A stretch of 64,000 bases of DNA from Anabaena azotica FACHB-119 (GTDB taxonomy: Bacteria; Cyanobacteriota; Cyanobacteriia; Cyanobacteriales; Nostocaceae). Shown piece by piece: positions 26,166 through 34,862 of this stretch. Made by a program: the position numbers and the translations under genes. The DNA lies in contig NZ_JACJSG010000007.1 in the NCBI RefSeq assembly GCF_014697625.1, forward strand, positions 124,001-188,000, read 5' to 3'. Every line of letters begins with the position of its first letter. Within the stretch, counting starts at the first letter, position 1. The notes beneath the pieces are model-generated. The model ran no database searches. It was given only the letters and a program-made list of their open reading frames with translations, and was not told where the DNA came from.

Positions 26166-26199
26166 TTTTAGCCTGTCTTGAAATGAAGATAGGCTAAAA
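26166..26199. terminator. Bidirectional terminator between nucA and nuiA
   Basis: ttttagcctgtctt-gaaat-gaagataggctaaaa: a near-perfect stem flanked by T on one strand and A on the other, placed between convergent genes. Confidence 0.85.
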
Positions 26200-26208
26200 G
26201 TATTTGAA

Positions 26209-26610
26209 TTATGTTTCTACTAATTTTGTAGAGATTCCTGCTAAATCTCCTGATGGAGTTGCACCAACAATATAAACATCAATATTGATTGCGCCTAAAC
26301 GATAAACTTGAATATTTGTGAGATTTTCTTGAAGAGTTTTTACAAGTGATTGAAATTTTGACACGTTTTCTTTTTGTGTTTCATCGTGCCATTCTTTTTC
26401 TTGAGCGCAATTACGAAAAAAATAATCTAGCTCTACTGTTTCAATTGAAGTTTCTGGAGGATGTCCGGTAAGTTGCAAAAGTTTTTGGTTAGTTAAACTT
26501 TCTTGAGATTCACCAGTCCAATAAAATACTTCAAAAGGATATTCTGATTCACTAGGCATTAACAGATTATCAGCAGCTTGCTTTAGCTTGGCAATAATTT
26601 CATTAGTCAT
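26209..26610 (-). CDS. nuiA: Nuclease inhibitor NuiA
   Basis: 133 residues with the NuiA sequence pattern: MTNEIIAKLKQAADNLLMPS ESEYPFEVFYW near the start, VELDYFF, KFQSLVKTLQENLTNIQVYR and LAGISTKLVET at the end. NuiA of Anabaena binds NucA tightly and blocks its active site; the C-terminal Thr is known to reach the catalytic metal, and this protein also ends in ET. It stays in the cytoplasm to neutralise unexported nuclease. Convergent with nucA, sharing a terminator. The acidic composition (many Glu) fits binding of a basic nuclease. Confidence 0.93.
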   Translation of the reverse strand: MTNEIIAKLKQAADNLLMPSESEYPFEVFYWTGESQESLTNQKLLQLTGHPPETSIETVELDYFFRNCAQEKEWHDETQKENVSKFQSLVKTLQENLTNIQVYRLGAINIDVYIVGATPSGDLAGISTKLVET

Positions 26611-26855
26611 AATTATTTACAAGTAGTTTAAGTGGCACTAAACTAAGTTTGTAGTAAGGACTTTAGTCCTTTCAAATCTAACAACAAAAAAATAAATTAC
26701 TTTCTAAAAAACACTGCGTCAACAATACAAACAACTATTTTATATTTAATTATGCTTATTTACTTATATAAATTTAATTTGTAAAAAATCTTAGTATTTT
26801 TATAGCAGTAGACAGCCAAAGACTTTTAACTCTGTCCCCTGTCCCCTGCTATAAG

Positions 26856-26940
26856 ATGAGTTGTTGTTTGTAGTCAGCGATTTATCGCTCTATTGCTGGG
26901 TTTGAAAGGACTAAAGTCTTTACTACAAACTTATATTTAA
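26856..26940. repeat. 85-bp dispersed repeat (copy at 4387-4471)
   Basis: Nearly identical to 4387-4471. It ends exactly where the coding-like sequence of the following gene remnant begins, so it seems to have replaced that gene's 5' part. Confidence 0.75.
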
Positions 26941-26941
26941 T

Positions 26942-27112
26942 GATGTGGCTCGATTAGCAGAGTGGGAATTTCACAATGCTGTGTTAGCTATGAAAGAAGC
27001 TGTACGCGGACAATATGGTTCAGATAGTCATCAAGCGCAAGCGGTAGGACTGAAGAAAAAATCAGATCGCAAGCGTCCTAGTCGAAAGAAGACAGTAGCG
27101 ATCGCTAGTTAA
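26942..27112 (+). pseudogene. 3' remnant of a cyanobacterial hypothetical gene
   Basis: Open frame DVARLAEWEFHNAVLAMKEA VRGQYGSDSHQAQ ... RKRPSRKKTVAIAS stop. The basic 'KKKSDRKRPSRKK' end resembles short cyanobacterial hypotheticals I have seen. There is no proper start: the frame begins immediately after the 85-bp repeat, so the gene is probably 5'-truncated. A GTG at 26945 could still give a 55-residue product. Confidence 0.45.
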
Positions 27113-27126
27113 CTATATATTTTTTT

Positions 27127-27276
27127 CACCGCCCACTTTTACTTAACCCTGAGTTAAAACTTATTCCTTGGCTGGTCGAACATTATCGTTCGATGGGTTT
27201 GGTTAAAGCCGTCCGTCAACGCCACCGACGAACGCCTGCTCGCTCTGTTGACATCTGGGCTGATGCCTTAACTTGA
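27127..27276 (+). pseudogene. Coding-like fragment of unknown origin
   Basis: A 49-codon open stretch reading HRPLLLNPELKLIPWLVEHY RSMGLVKAVRQRHRR and ending WADALT stop, with no start codon. The composition looks protein-coding but the family was not recognised. It may be the end of a transposase-related or hypothetical gene. Confidence 0.3.
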
Positions 27277-27365
27277 CACCAATGGCTGTTCGGCCCACCC
27301 ATAATATTAAAAAGGGCAAACTGCCCATCCTATCAGCAAATTGGAGTGTTGATAACAATCAACTT

Positions 27366-27445
27366 CTTTGCCTGTCACCTGTCCCCAATCCCCTGTCCCC
27401 TGTCCCCTGTCACCTATCCCCTGTCAACTGTCAACTTTCCCCTGC
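27366..27445. repeat. Tandem heptamer array (cctgtcc / cctgtca units)
   Basis: Runs of 'ctgtcac', 'ctgtccc' and 'ctgtcaa'. Part of the gene-poor stretch 26611-27580. Confidence 0.8.
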
Positions 27446-27580
27446 TATATAACTTTTCGCAAAATTTCCGATTAATTTGGGAATTTTCTAGTAAATTGGG
27501 CAACATAACTTAGAACCTCAGCAGATTTAATAACATACAGGGTAAGCATCATTCATGAGTTTCAGACTTGAGGAGCTGTT

Positions 27581-28003
27581 GTGGCGTACTGGGTGAAAAT
27601 TGTATATGACAGGAGGGAATATATAATCAATTTTGAGCGCGTAAATGCTTTTTGTTATGAAAATAACGGCAGGGTAACATTTTGGTTGCCAGATAGTGCC
27701 ATTCCCATTGTTATTAATCCCCAACAGAACCTAGAGGACTATCACAAGATTCTAGAATATCTGGAGAAGGTCGCAGGCTTTGAAGTGGAAAATGCTCATT
27801 GGGTAAAAATCATTTACGAAAGAAATGAATATGTAATTAACCTCAATTGCATTAGTTCTTTCTGCCAAGAAGGCAACGGCAGAATCACATTTTGGCTACC
27901 TGACGGCACTATTCCTATAATTATCAACCCAGTAAGTAATCCAGAATCTTATGGAAAAATTTTAGACTACGTAAAGAAGACTACAGGGTATTCTTTTTCT
28001 TAG
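27581..28003 (+). CDS. Small protein made of two tandem copies of one ~70-residue domain
   Basis: 140 residues, GTG start with aggag six bases upstream. Residues 4-68 and 74-138 are clear duplicates: WVKIVYDRREYIINFE / WVKIIYERNEYVINLN, FCYENNGRVTFWLPDS / FCQEGNGRITFWLPDG, IPIVINPQQN / IPIIINPVSN, YHKILEYL / YGKILDYV. No known fold recognised and no catalytic residues obvious; a beta-rich binding domain seems likely. A terminator follows at once. The gene is monocistronic. Confidence 0.75.
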   Translation: MAYWVKIVYDRREYIINFERVNAFCYENNGRVTFWLPDSAIPIVINPQQNLEDYHKILEYLEKVAGFEVENAHWVKIIYERNEYVINLNCISSFCQEGNGRITFWLPDGTIPIIINPVSNPESYGKILDYVKKTTGYSFS

Positions 28004-28019
28004 TCGCGAGAGTGAAACA

Positions 28020-28065
28020 AGAATCCCCGCATATTCGCGCAAACGCTGGGGCGGGGATTGTCAAA
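28020..28065 (+). terminator. Possible terminator hairpin
   Basis: aatccccgc-(atattcgcgcaaacgctgg)-ggcggggatt: a strong stem between convergent genes, without a clear T run. Confidence 0.6.
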
Positions 28066-28083
28066 AACTACTAGCTGGGATTA

Positions 28084-28722
28084 TTATGTTCCGGGACGGA
28101 AGCGGAGATGATCTGGTATATGATGGCGATCGCCTAATATTTCTAACAAAGGCCCATGAACGTCAAATTTAACCATACTCACCGAGGCGACCAAAATATT
28201 CACCCGATAGCGATAGCGCCCCAAATCAATTCCCAATAAACTGCAAAGCATAATCCGAATTGTGGCTTTGTGGGAAACTACTAAAACATTACCTTGCGGA
28301 TATTTTTCCTGAATTTCCGCAATTACAGGCATAGAACGGTTAGCAATATCTACCGCCGTTTCTCCACCTATGGGCGCATTCCAAGCGGGTTCTGTTAACC
28401 ATTTTACATAATTTTCTGAGTAATTCTCTTGGGCAAAGGTTTTACTCTTAGCTTCCCATTTGCCGTAGCTACCTTCTTTCAGTCCGTCACGCAACTGCAT
28501 ATCCATACCGATAGCATCACAAAATGGCTTGGCAGTTGCAATAGTGCGCTTCATCGGGCTAACATAAACAGCTTCCCACTTCAATTTTTTATAAACATCA
28601 GCAAAACTCTCTGCCATCCGCACCCCTTCAGAAGTCAACTCCGCATCAGTTTCACCGCAGAAATTACCACTTTGACTAAAAGTAGTTTCTCCATGTCGCA
28701 GTAAGTATAAATTGAGTGTCAT
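28084..28722 (-). CDS. Histidine phosphatase (phosphoglycerate-mutase superfamily)
   Basis: 212 residues from ATG at 28722; the frame is open to 28788 but those residues are not family-like. Marks: LYLLRHGETTFSQSG (catalytic His), CGETDAELTSEG, VYVSPMKRTIATA, catalytic acid in LKEGSYGKWE, and VLVVSHKATIRIML. It is a phosphatase or mutase acting on phospho-sugars or other metabolites; alpha-ribazole phosphatase and PGM-type enzymes share this fold, so the substrate is open. Confidence 0.88.
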   Translation of the reverse strand: MTLNLYLLRHGETTFSQSGNFCGETDAELTSEGVRMAESFADVYKKLKWEAVYVSPMKRTIATAKPFCDAIGMDMQLRDGLKEGSYGKWEAKSKTFAQENYSENYVKWLTEPAWNAPIGGETAVDIANRSMPVIAEIQEKYPQGNVLVVSHKATIRIMLCSLLGIDLGRYRYRVNILVASVSMVKFDVHGPLLEILGDRHHIPDHLRFRPGT

Positions 28723-28902
28723 AGCTTGTATGGCGATTGGAATCAAGGAGTTTGTGCAACAACAAAATACCATCAATCTCGCCATCAAGTATGTGACACC
28801 AAAACAAACTAATCAACCGAAAAAGTCAATCTCATACTTTGGAATTGGGGCAGGGATGCAGTCTGATGTTAGTTTTTCTGCCAAAAGGAATAAATTTGCA
28901 GT

Positions 28903-29054
28903 CATATCAAGTCCGGCGAACTTAGTTGCGATATGGTTGGTTTAGTCGGTAATTGGTCATCGGGAATGGGTAATTGTTTTTCACTATTACCCATTAGCTA
29001 TTACCCATTACCAATCCTGACGATATGATAAGTATTTAAGCGGACATGATATCA
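28903..29054. repeat. Small inverted-repeat element, family A, copy 2
   Basis: About 152 bp with ends tatcaagtccg ... cggacatgatatca, matching 3274-3412 at both ends. The inner part contains 'ccattacc/gggtaat' units. Its last bases supply the TGA stop of the ROK gene (29052-29054). Confidence 0.65.
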
Positions 29055-29954
29055 GATGGCTGATTTGTGCAATCTTTCCCAAGCTAACTTAGCTGCGCCT
29101 ACCATTCCGGCTGAGTTGCCTAATTGGGCTGGCAGAATTTGTAATTCTGCGCGAGATGTGTACATGACTCGCTTTTCAATTTCTGCCTTGAGGGTAGGGA
29201 AGAAAAATTCATAGCTAGCACTCACACCACCACCCAAAACGATCGCTTCTGGTGTTAAAATGTAAATTATACTGGCTAAACCTGTACCTAAATCTCTACC
29301 ATATTCTCGCCAAAATGCTAAAGCCTCTACATCACCCTCTTTAGCTAATAAACCTAATTCGGCAGGTTCTTTACCTGTGCGGCGACGAATAGCTTTAATG
29401 GAAGTGTATTGTTCTAGGGAACCTTGATTTCCACTCTTACACATGGGGCCTTCTGGCTGAAGCGTGATTAATCCCAGTTCTCCCGCCGCGCCGCGATGTC
29501 CAACAAATAATTTACCATCTAAAAAGATTGCGCCGCCGACACCAGTCCCCAAGGTTAACATTATAAAATTTTTGTATTGGCGACCAGCTCCTAACCATGC
29601 TTCGGCTATTGCTGCACAGTTAGCATCATTTTCAATTACCGTAGGCTTGCCAATTTTCGCTTCCAACCAATCAGCTAAAGGCACATTGACCCATTGTGGT
29701 AAGTTTATCGCAATTTGGGCAATGCGTCCAGCTGCATCAGCCGGGCCGGGAGTACCGACACCAATAGCTATAGCTTGATTATCGGGGTCAATTTGGGCGA
29801 TCGCATCCACCATGACCATGAAAACTGCTTCTGGTATGGCGGGTTGGGGAGTCGCTACAGTTAAAGATTGTAAACAAGTACCATCTTGGGTAAATCGCCC
29901 TAGTTTAATTGCTGTTCCCCCCAAGTCAATGCCAATTACTTGAGTATCTGCCAC
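29052..29954 (-). CDS. ROK-family sugar kinase, probable glucokinase
   Basis: 300 residues from the GTG at 29954, which has gaggaaa five bases upstream; an ATG at 30020 is open but less supported. ROK marks: VIGIDLGGTAIKLGRF (ATP phosphate 1), VENDANCAAIAEAWLG, LTLGTGVGGAIF, GHRGAAGELGL, and VLGGGVS. The usual ROK zinc site CxCGxxGCxE reads CKSGNQGSLE here, so three of the four cysteines are missing; this seems to be a cyanobacterial variant. It phosphorylates glucose or related sugars. Single gene with its stop inside a family A repeat. Confidence 0.85.
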   Translation of the reverse strand: MADTQVIGIDLGGTAIKLGRFTQDGTCLQSLTVATPQPAIPEAVFMVMVDAIAQIDPDNQAIAIGVGTPGPADAAGRIAQIAINLPQWVNVPLADWLEAKIGKPTVIENDANCAAIAEAWLGAGRQYKNFIMLTLGTGVGGAIFLDGKLFVGHRGAAGELGLITLQPEGPMCKSGNQGSLEQYTSIKAIRRRTGKEPAELGLLAKEGDVEALAFWREYGRDLGTGLASIIYILTPEAIVLGGGVSASYEFFFPTLKAEIEKRVMYTSRAELQILPAQLGNSAGMVGAAKLAWERLHKSAI

Positions 29955-30235
29955 TTTTATTTCCTCACACCAAACCACCAAGGCTGAAAAAGGGGCTTGG
30001 TTACTTGGCTCTTTTTTCAACTAGGTGGATATTATTCAAGACAAAGTAGTATTTTAGTTCGTAGTGAGTGATTTATCACTCAGAACCGAGGTTATGAAGA
30101 TTATATTGCGATCGCACCTAACGTCCACTGTAGGCGATCGTTTTTCCAGCGTTCCTTGGGTGACATTCACAGCTACACTTTATCTAAGGTAGAGGCATCA
30201 TAGGTTTTTATTCTGGTTTTATGGAATTATTAGCC

Positions 30236-33200
30236 TCATCCATAGATTTGCAGGTTAGTTAGGTGAGCCAGAGAGGAAACATCACTCACCCGTGTTTCTG
30301 AAAGATTTAGCCATGTAAGGTTGGTCAGGTGAGCCAGAGCGGAAATATCACGTACCTGAGTATATGAAATATTTAGTGATGTGAGGTTGTTGGTCAGGTG
30401 AGCCAGAGCGGAAATATCACTCACCGCCGTTCCTGAAAGATTTAGCGATGTGAGGTTGGTCAGGTTAGTCAGAGCGGAAATATCACTTACCGCCGTTCCT
30501 GAAAGATTTAGCGATGTGAGGTTGGTCAGGTTAGCCAGAACTGAAACATCGCTTACCTGCGTTTTTGAAAGATATAACGATGTAAGGTTGGTCAGTTTAG
30601 TTAAAATTGAAACATCCCTCACTTGCGTTCTTGAAACATCTAGCTCTTTAAGGTTGGTCAGGTGAGTCAGAACTGAAACATCACTCACCGCCGTTCCTGA
30701 AAGATATAGTTCTTTAAGATTGGTCAGATGAGCCAGAACTGAAATATCACTCACTGGTGTTAAGAAAAGACTTAGAACTTTGAGGTTGGTCAGGTGAGCC
30801 AGAACTGAAATATCGCTCACTGGTGTAAATGACAGACTTAGCACTGTGAGATTAGTCAAGTCAGCCAGAACTGAAATATCCCTAACTTGCTTTAATGAAA
30901 GACTTAGCACTGTGAGATTAGTCAAGTCAGCCAGAACTGAAATATCGCTTACCCGCGTAAATGAAATATCTAGTTGTGTGAGGTTGGTCAAGTCAGACAG
31001 AACTGAAATATCGCTTACCTGCGTAAATGGAATATCTAGCTGTGCGAGGTTGGTTAAGTCAGACAGAACTGAAATATTGCTCACCTGCGTGTATGAAATA
31101 TCTAGTTGTGTGAGGTTAGTCAAGTCAGACAGAACTGAAATATCGCTCACTTGCGTGTTTGAAAGATTTAGCTGTGTGAGGTTGGTCAAGTCAGACAGAA
31201 CTGAAATATCGCTCACTTGCGTGTTTGAAAGATTTAGCTGTGTGAGGTTATTCAGTTTGGACAACGGATTTGAGTTACACAATTTTTTTGGAATTGAAAT
31301 CGGAAGAAGCCCATCTTGTTCAACGTGTTTTCTAATGATTGATATTCGGCTCCAATCATCAACAAAATTTACTAGTTCTTGAGCAACTTTGAGAGTTTTA
31401 TCATCTAAAAACTCTTTAAGAAGCTCGTTAGCTCTTTGATCACCGATTAATCCCAGCATTCGTACACAAGCTGCACGTTCTGCTGCTTTCCAACCTGTTC
31501 GATTTTTAAGATAAGGTATGATCGCTTCACCACAGGATGCTAAGGCTACTGCATCCGTTATATTTTGAGGTGGCAAAAGCTGTTTTGATAACTGGGTAAA
31601 AGCTTGGGTAATTTCTGAATCATTTAGCTGGTAAGCATTTGTATAACACCGAAGAAAAAAGAACTGCTGTGTCCTAATTTTTGCAGCTTCTACTCGGCCT
31701 TTTTTCGACCGTTTAGCAGGAGCATTTAAAGGAGTTTTGTTAAGAATTGCTCTTACAAGGTCAGTAGCAAAGCTAGAACCATCTCTTGGTAGCGCAACAG
31801 CAAATAAAATAACAGGTTGCCAGGAAGCTTCATCAGTGTGATTTGCTAATGTCTGAAAATCACCGATATTAACAAAACGTTCGGCTGCGAGAAACTCTTT
31901 TAAAGTATTGTGCAGAAATTCAATTTTCTCACCCAAATTCTGAAGCATTCCACTACGTTCTACGAGTGCTTGAAGAATATCGGCAGCTTTAATATTAGAT
32001 TTCTTGTAGGTTTCTAAAGCTTCACTAATTTGTTGTTGGGCTTCAGAAACAGTAATTGCAGATACACCTGAACTAACCATGTGAAAAGCAAGTTGAGACA
32101 GCAATCCTTTACGAAACGGAAAGTCTAACCCTTGATACGCTTGATTAATCCATTTTTGGTCTTCAAAGTGCGATCGCTCTTTATCCCGGCGATCTAACAG
32201 CATCTCGCACAGCTTTTCGCATAAATCCACAGGTGTTTCTGGCAGGTTCTCATTTCTTGCCCGATGAAGCGCACAAACCACTGCACAAAGCAAAGGATTA
32301 CTAGTTAATCGAGCCACAGCAGGAGTAGTTTCAAGTCGCTGCTTTAAGCGTTTAGCCAAAGGTCGTAAATCTGCCGGTTCGTTCCAATTTCGTAACCGAA
32401 CTTCCATCGCCTCATGCCATTTATCAATGAAGGTGTCCCGGTCAACAGGGGTCATCGGTTCAACCCGCGCAGATACAAACCCAAGTTCAATAAACTCTCT
32501 TCGTTCGACTGCTTCAGGGCGTGTTGTCACTACATAATAATTATCTGGATAAGTTTTAATTAACTGACGGATTTCCCGCATAGTTTCATCCCGCACTTGC
32601 TGGGGAACTTCATCTACTCCGTCAAACATCACCAAAGCACGACCATTGTTTAAAACATCATCAATCCAATTAGTAGGCGGATCAGGTAGTTCTTTTGCTA
32701 ATAAAAGAGGAAATTCACTAGGTCGGGGCAACTGACCTTTAGTGTAATCCCGCAAGCGAATAATGAAGGGAATTTTTTCTCGCCAGTCACCAGAATTATC
32801 TGCAAATTGAGTCTCAGCTTCGCCATCAAGCTGACTCAATGAAGGCTTAATTAATGGTAATTTTTGTTTTGCTCTGTCTCTAGAAACAGGTTCATCTTTA
32901 GCAGATTGTACAGCCGCCCACCGCAAAAGAGTTGTTTTGCCACTACCAGCCACTCCACGTATCAGCAAACGCTTTTCATCACAAAGATTATCAAAAACCT
33001 CCTCTGCTGGAAATGTATTTGCATCTTGTGCTGTGAGTTCGTTAATATCATCTTCTAATTCTTCTGCTTCTGTCATCTCCTCATCTTCATCAGATAAATT
33101 CAAAGATACATAAGCAACAGTCAGTGAATATTCTTTAGACTCCTTGGGTACTTCAATGCCAAAAAGCTGCACATAATCTAACTTATTAACCACAGCTTGA

Positions 33201-34342
33201 CGATAACGAACTTCATAATCTGCTGCTGGGTCATCTTTACTTTCAGAAGTAATATTATCTATTGATAGTTCTACAGCAGGGTTAGGGTTTTTTTTTGCGG
33301 CAATAGAACTACATAACTTTTCCATCCAAGGCTTTAAATGTGTTAAATTCCAACATCCTAAATCATCTGTTTGCTCATAAATAACGCGAGGAATCCAACC
33401 CGCCCCTGTAGAATCATATTGGCGCAACCAAACCTCACCAGTTCCTTGTGTAAAGTCAAGCCGCACAAAGTTATAACCATTGTTTTTACTTTCAGACCAT
33501 TCATGACAAGCACCTGTGGAAATAACTGTGTGTCCGTTGGCAGCATTAGGGCGAACAAAATCCTGATGCTCATGCCCATGTAATACAAAAGGAAAATCTC
33601 GTTCTAACTGCCTACCAAAAGTTGGGTTTTCTTCAGGAAACAACCAGTTACTAGGATGATGCAGCAGGGCTATCTTGAAATCATTAGGTGGCATCTGTTG
33701 ATTTAGAGTCTCAAGCTGAAATCGCCCCGCCATCCAAAGCCGCCCCATTTCTTCTCGACCAACTCCTCTAGATGACCAAGCAGAGTTAAATCCAGCAATA
33801 CCTACACGTAACCCATTAAACTCTCGTGCATCAGCATAAATTAAGCGATCGCGTCCTGTCAGTAGATGCTCATAACCAGAAGTCTCAAGAAAATAAGCAT
33901 AATCACCTAAACGCCTAAGAAGTTGCTTCCAGTTGTCTCCCATCTTCTGGATACAACCAGTAATATCATCTAAATTTCTCTTCTCACTCAGTAACCATTC
34001 TGTCTCAAAGTCAGTTATGCGCTCTCGATTAACATCATGATTACCCGGTACAATAAAAAGGTTCCTTTGCTCAATGGCTGGCTCAAAAGACTCTCGAACT
34101 GCTGTTAAGAAATCATGGGCTTCACGAAATTGCTCGGTTATTGATTTTCCATCACTATTTCCGATGTGACCATACGCCGCATCACCTGTAAAGAAAATCA
34201 AATCCGGTCTTAACCCATACTTCTCCTGCATTTTTTTCAAATCCTTGCAGAGAGTATCAGTAACTCGTCTAGCATCCCAACCAGTCTTAGGTTTACAAGC
34301 ATGGAGGTCTGAAAGATGTAGCCATGTCAGTGTTTGCGCCAT
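30236..34342 (-). CDS. Metallophosphoesterase-NACHT-LRR protein (NLR-like)
   Basis: 1,368 residues. Residues 1-300: calcineurin-type phosphoesterase with all motifs: LHLSDLHAC, FFTGDAAYG, VPGNHDVNRE, ALLHHPSN, LHGHEHQD. Residues about 455-780: NACHT STAND NTPase with Walker A GVAGSGKTTLLRW (about 463) and Walker B ALVMFDGVDEV (about 570), followed by VTTRPEA. Residues about 800-1030 are helical, with HNTLKEFLAAERF. Residues 1035-1368: fifteen 22-residue LRRs (LTNLTQLNLSNTQVSDISVL type, SDS22-like). STAND proteins of this layout sense phage or other ligands by the C-terminal repeats and fire the N-terminal effector. Here the effector would be a metal-dependent phosphoesterase or nuclease. A membrane-protein gene lies 25 bp upstream. 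Confidence 0.88.
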   Translation of the reverse strand: MAQTLTWLHLSDLHACKPKTGWDARRVTDTLCKDLKKMQEKYGLRPDLIFFTGDAAYGHIGNSDGKSITEQFREAHDFLTAVRESFEPAIEQRNLFIVPGNHDVNRERITDFETEWLLSEKRNLDDITGCIQKMGDNWKQLLRRLGDYAYFLETSGYEHLLTGRDRLIYADAREFNGLRVGIAGFNSAWSSRGVGREEMGRLWMAGRFQLETLNQQMPPNDFKIALLHHPSNWLFPEENPTFGRQLERDFPFVLHGHEHQDFVRPNAANGHTVISTGACHEWSESKNNGYNFVRLDFTQGTGEVWLRQYDSTGAGWIPRVIYEQTDDLGCWNLTHLKPWMEKLCSSIAAKKNPNPAVELSIDNITSESKDDPAADYEVRYRQAVVNKLDYVQLFGIEVPKESKEYSLTVAYVSLNLSDEDEEMTEAEELEDDINELTAQDANTFPAEEVFDNLCDEKRLLIRGVAGSGKTTLLRWAAVQSAKDEPVSRDRAKQKLPLIKPSLSQLDGEAETQFADNSGDWREKIPFIIRLRDYTKGQLPRPSEFPLLLAKELPDPPTNWIDDVLNNGRALVMFDGVDEVPQQVRDETMREIRQLIKTYPDNYYVVTTRPEAVERREFIELGFVSARVEPMTPVDRDTFIDKWHEAMEVRLRNWNEPADLRPLAKRLKQRLETTPAVARLTSNPLLCAVVCALHRARNENLPETPVDLCEKLCEMLLDRRDKERSHFEDQKWINQAYQGLDFPFRKGLLSQLAFHMVSSGVSAITVSEAQQQISEALETYKKSNIKAADILQALVERSGMLQNLGEKIEFLHNTLKEFLAAERFVNIGDFQTLANHTDEASWQPVILFAVALPRDGSSFATDLVRAILNKTPLNAPAKRSKKGRVEAAKIRTQQFFFLRCYTNAYQLNDSEITQAFTQLSKQLLPPQNITDAVALASCGEAIIPYLKNRTGWKAAERAACVRMLGLIGDQRANELLKEFLDDKTLKVAQELVNFVDDWSRISIIRKHVEQDGLLPISIPKKLCNSNPLSKLNNLTQLNLSNTQVSDISVLSDLTNLTQLNLSNTQVSDISVLSDLTNLTQLDISYTQVSNISVLSDLTNLAQLDIPFTQVSDISVLSDLTNLTQLDISFTRVSDISVLADLTNLTVLSLSLKQVRDISVLADLTNLTVLSLSFTPVSDISVLAHLTNLKVLSLFLTPVSDISVLAHLTNLKELYLSGTAVSDVSVLTHLTNLKELDVSRTQVRDVSILTKLTNLTSLYLSKTQVSDVSVLANLTNLTSLNLSGTAVSDISALTNLTNLTSLNLSGTAVSDISALAHLTNNLTSLNISYTQVRDISALAHLTNLTWLNLSETRVSDVSSLAHLTNLQIYG
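30240..31256. repeat. Tandem 66-bp repeats encoding the LRR domain
   Basis: Fifteen 22-codon units plus a partial one. Neighbouring units are nearly identical in DNA: the two units around 31126-31250 match almost completely. One unit (near 30370) carries one extra codon (TNNLTSL). Confidence 0.85.
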
Positions 34343-34367
34343 TGAGAAAATTCCTTATTAACCCGCC

Positions 34368-34862
34368 TCAAATTAAGGGGATGACCTTCCAAGCAATTAG
34401 GAGAAAAACGATTTCTAAAACATAACTGATAAAGACAGTGGGATTTAGCAAACCGTCCCAAATATAACCTTTCCGTTTGGGAACAGTCACCCGTTTCAAT
34501 GAATAACTCCAGCTATTAAAGATAGCAGGCCCTTTTAATTTGCAGCTTTCCAAGAGGATTTTTTCAATTTCGCCAACACGGGGATAAAAGCCACGCTGAA
34601 AATGTTTCCATTGACTTTCTAAAACCCAAAAAAAGATAGGAATGGCACAGCCAACCAAAGCCAACACACTCTTATTCTGTTGCAGCGCCAAGACAATTAC
34701 AGCACCAGTTCCAGTGATCCCAAGGGCTTTAATTGCCCAAATTTGCTTATTGTAGTCTTCAATAGTGTTTTGCAGGAAAAAATATTCCTGCTTCAATAAC
34801 TCCAACTCAAAATTATCTAAGGGATTAGCGTTAGAAGAGGTAGAAGGTTGAGAATCAGACAT
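34368..34862 (-). CDS. Small membrane protein, partner of the MPE-NACHT-LRR gene
   Basis: About 164 residues from ATG at 34862 (frame open to 34910). N-terminal soluble helix (LELLKQEYFFLQNTIEDYNK), then membrane helices AIKALGITGTGAVIVLAL, VLALVGCAIPIFFWVLES and, at the end, FISYVLEIVFLLIAWKVI. No family recognised. It ends 25 bp before the NACHT gene and is read in the same direction, so it is probably the first gene of a two-gene operon. Small membrane proteins often act as pore-forming effectors or anchors in defence operons; that is inference. Confidence 0.7.
   Translation of the reverse strand: MSDSQPSTSSNANPLDNFELELLKQEYFFLQNTIEDYNKQIWAIKALGITGTGAVIVLALQQNKSVLALVGCAIPIFFWVLESQWKHFQRGFYPRVGEIEKILLESCKLKGPAIFNSWSYSLKRVTVPKRKGYIWDGLLNPTVFISYVLEIVFLLIAWKVIPLI

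Noticed and set aside
28723..28788. Upstream extension of the histidine phosphatase (22 residues)
   Set aside because: Not family-like (MMARLMVFCCCTNSL); the ATG at 28722 just before LYLLRHGET is the better start.
30240..31256. Regular 66-bp repeats, CRISPR-like at first sight; open frames on the plus strand (30450-30665, 30846-31382)
   Set aside because: The repeats encode LRRs in a continuous minus-strand frame, with no unique spacers; the plus-strand frames are shadows of them.
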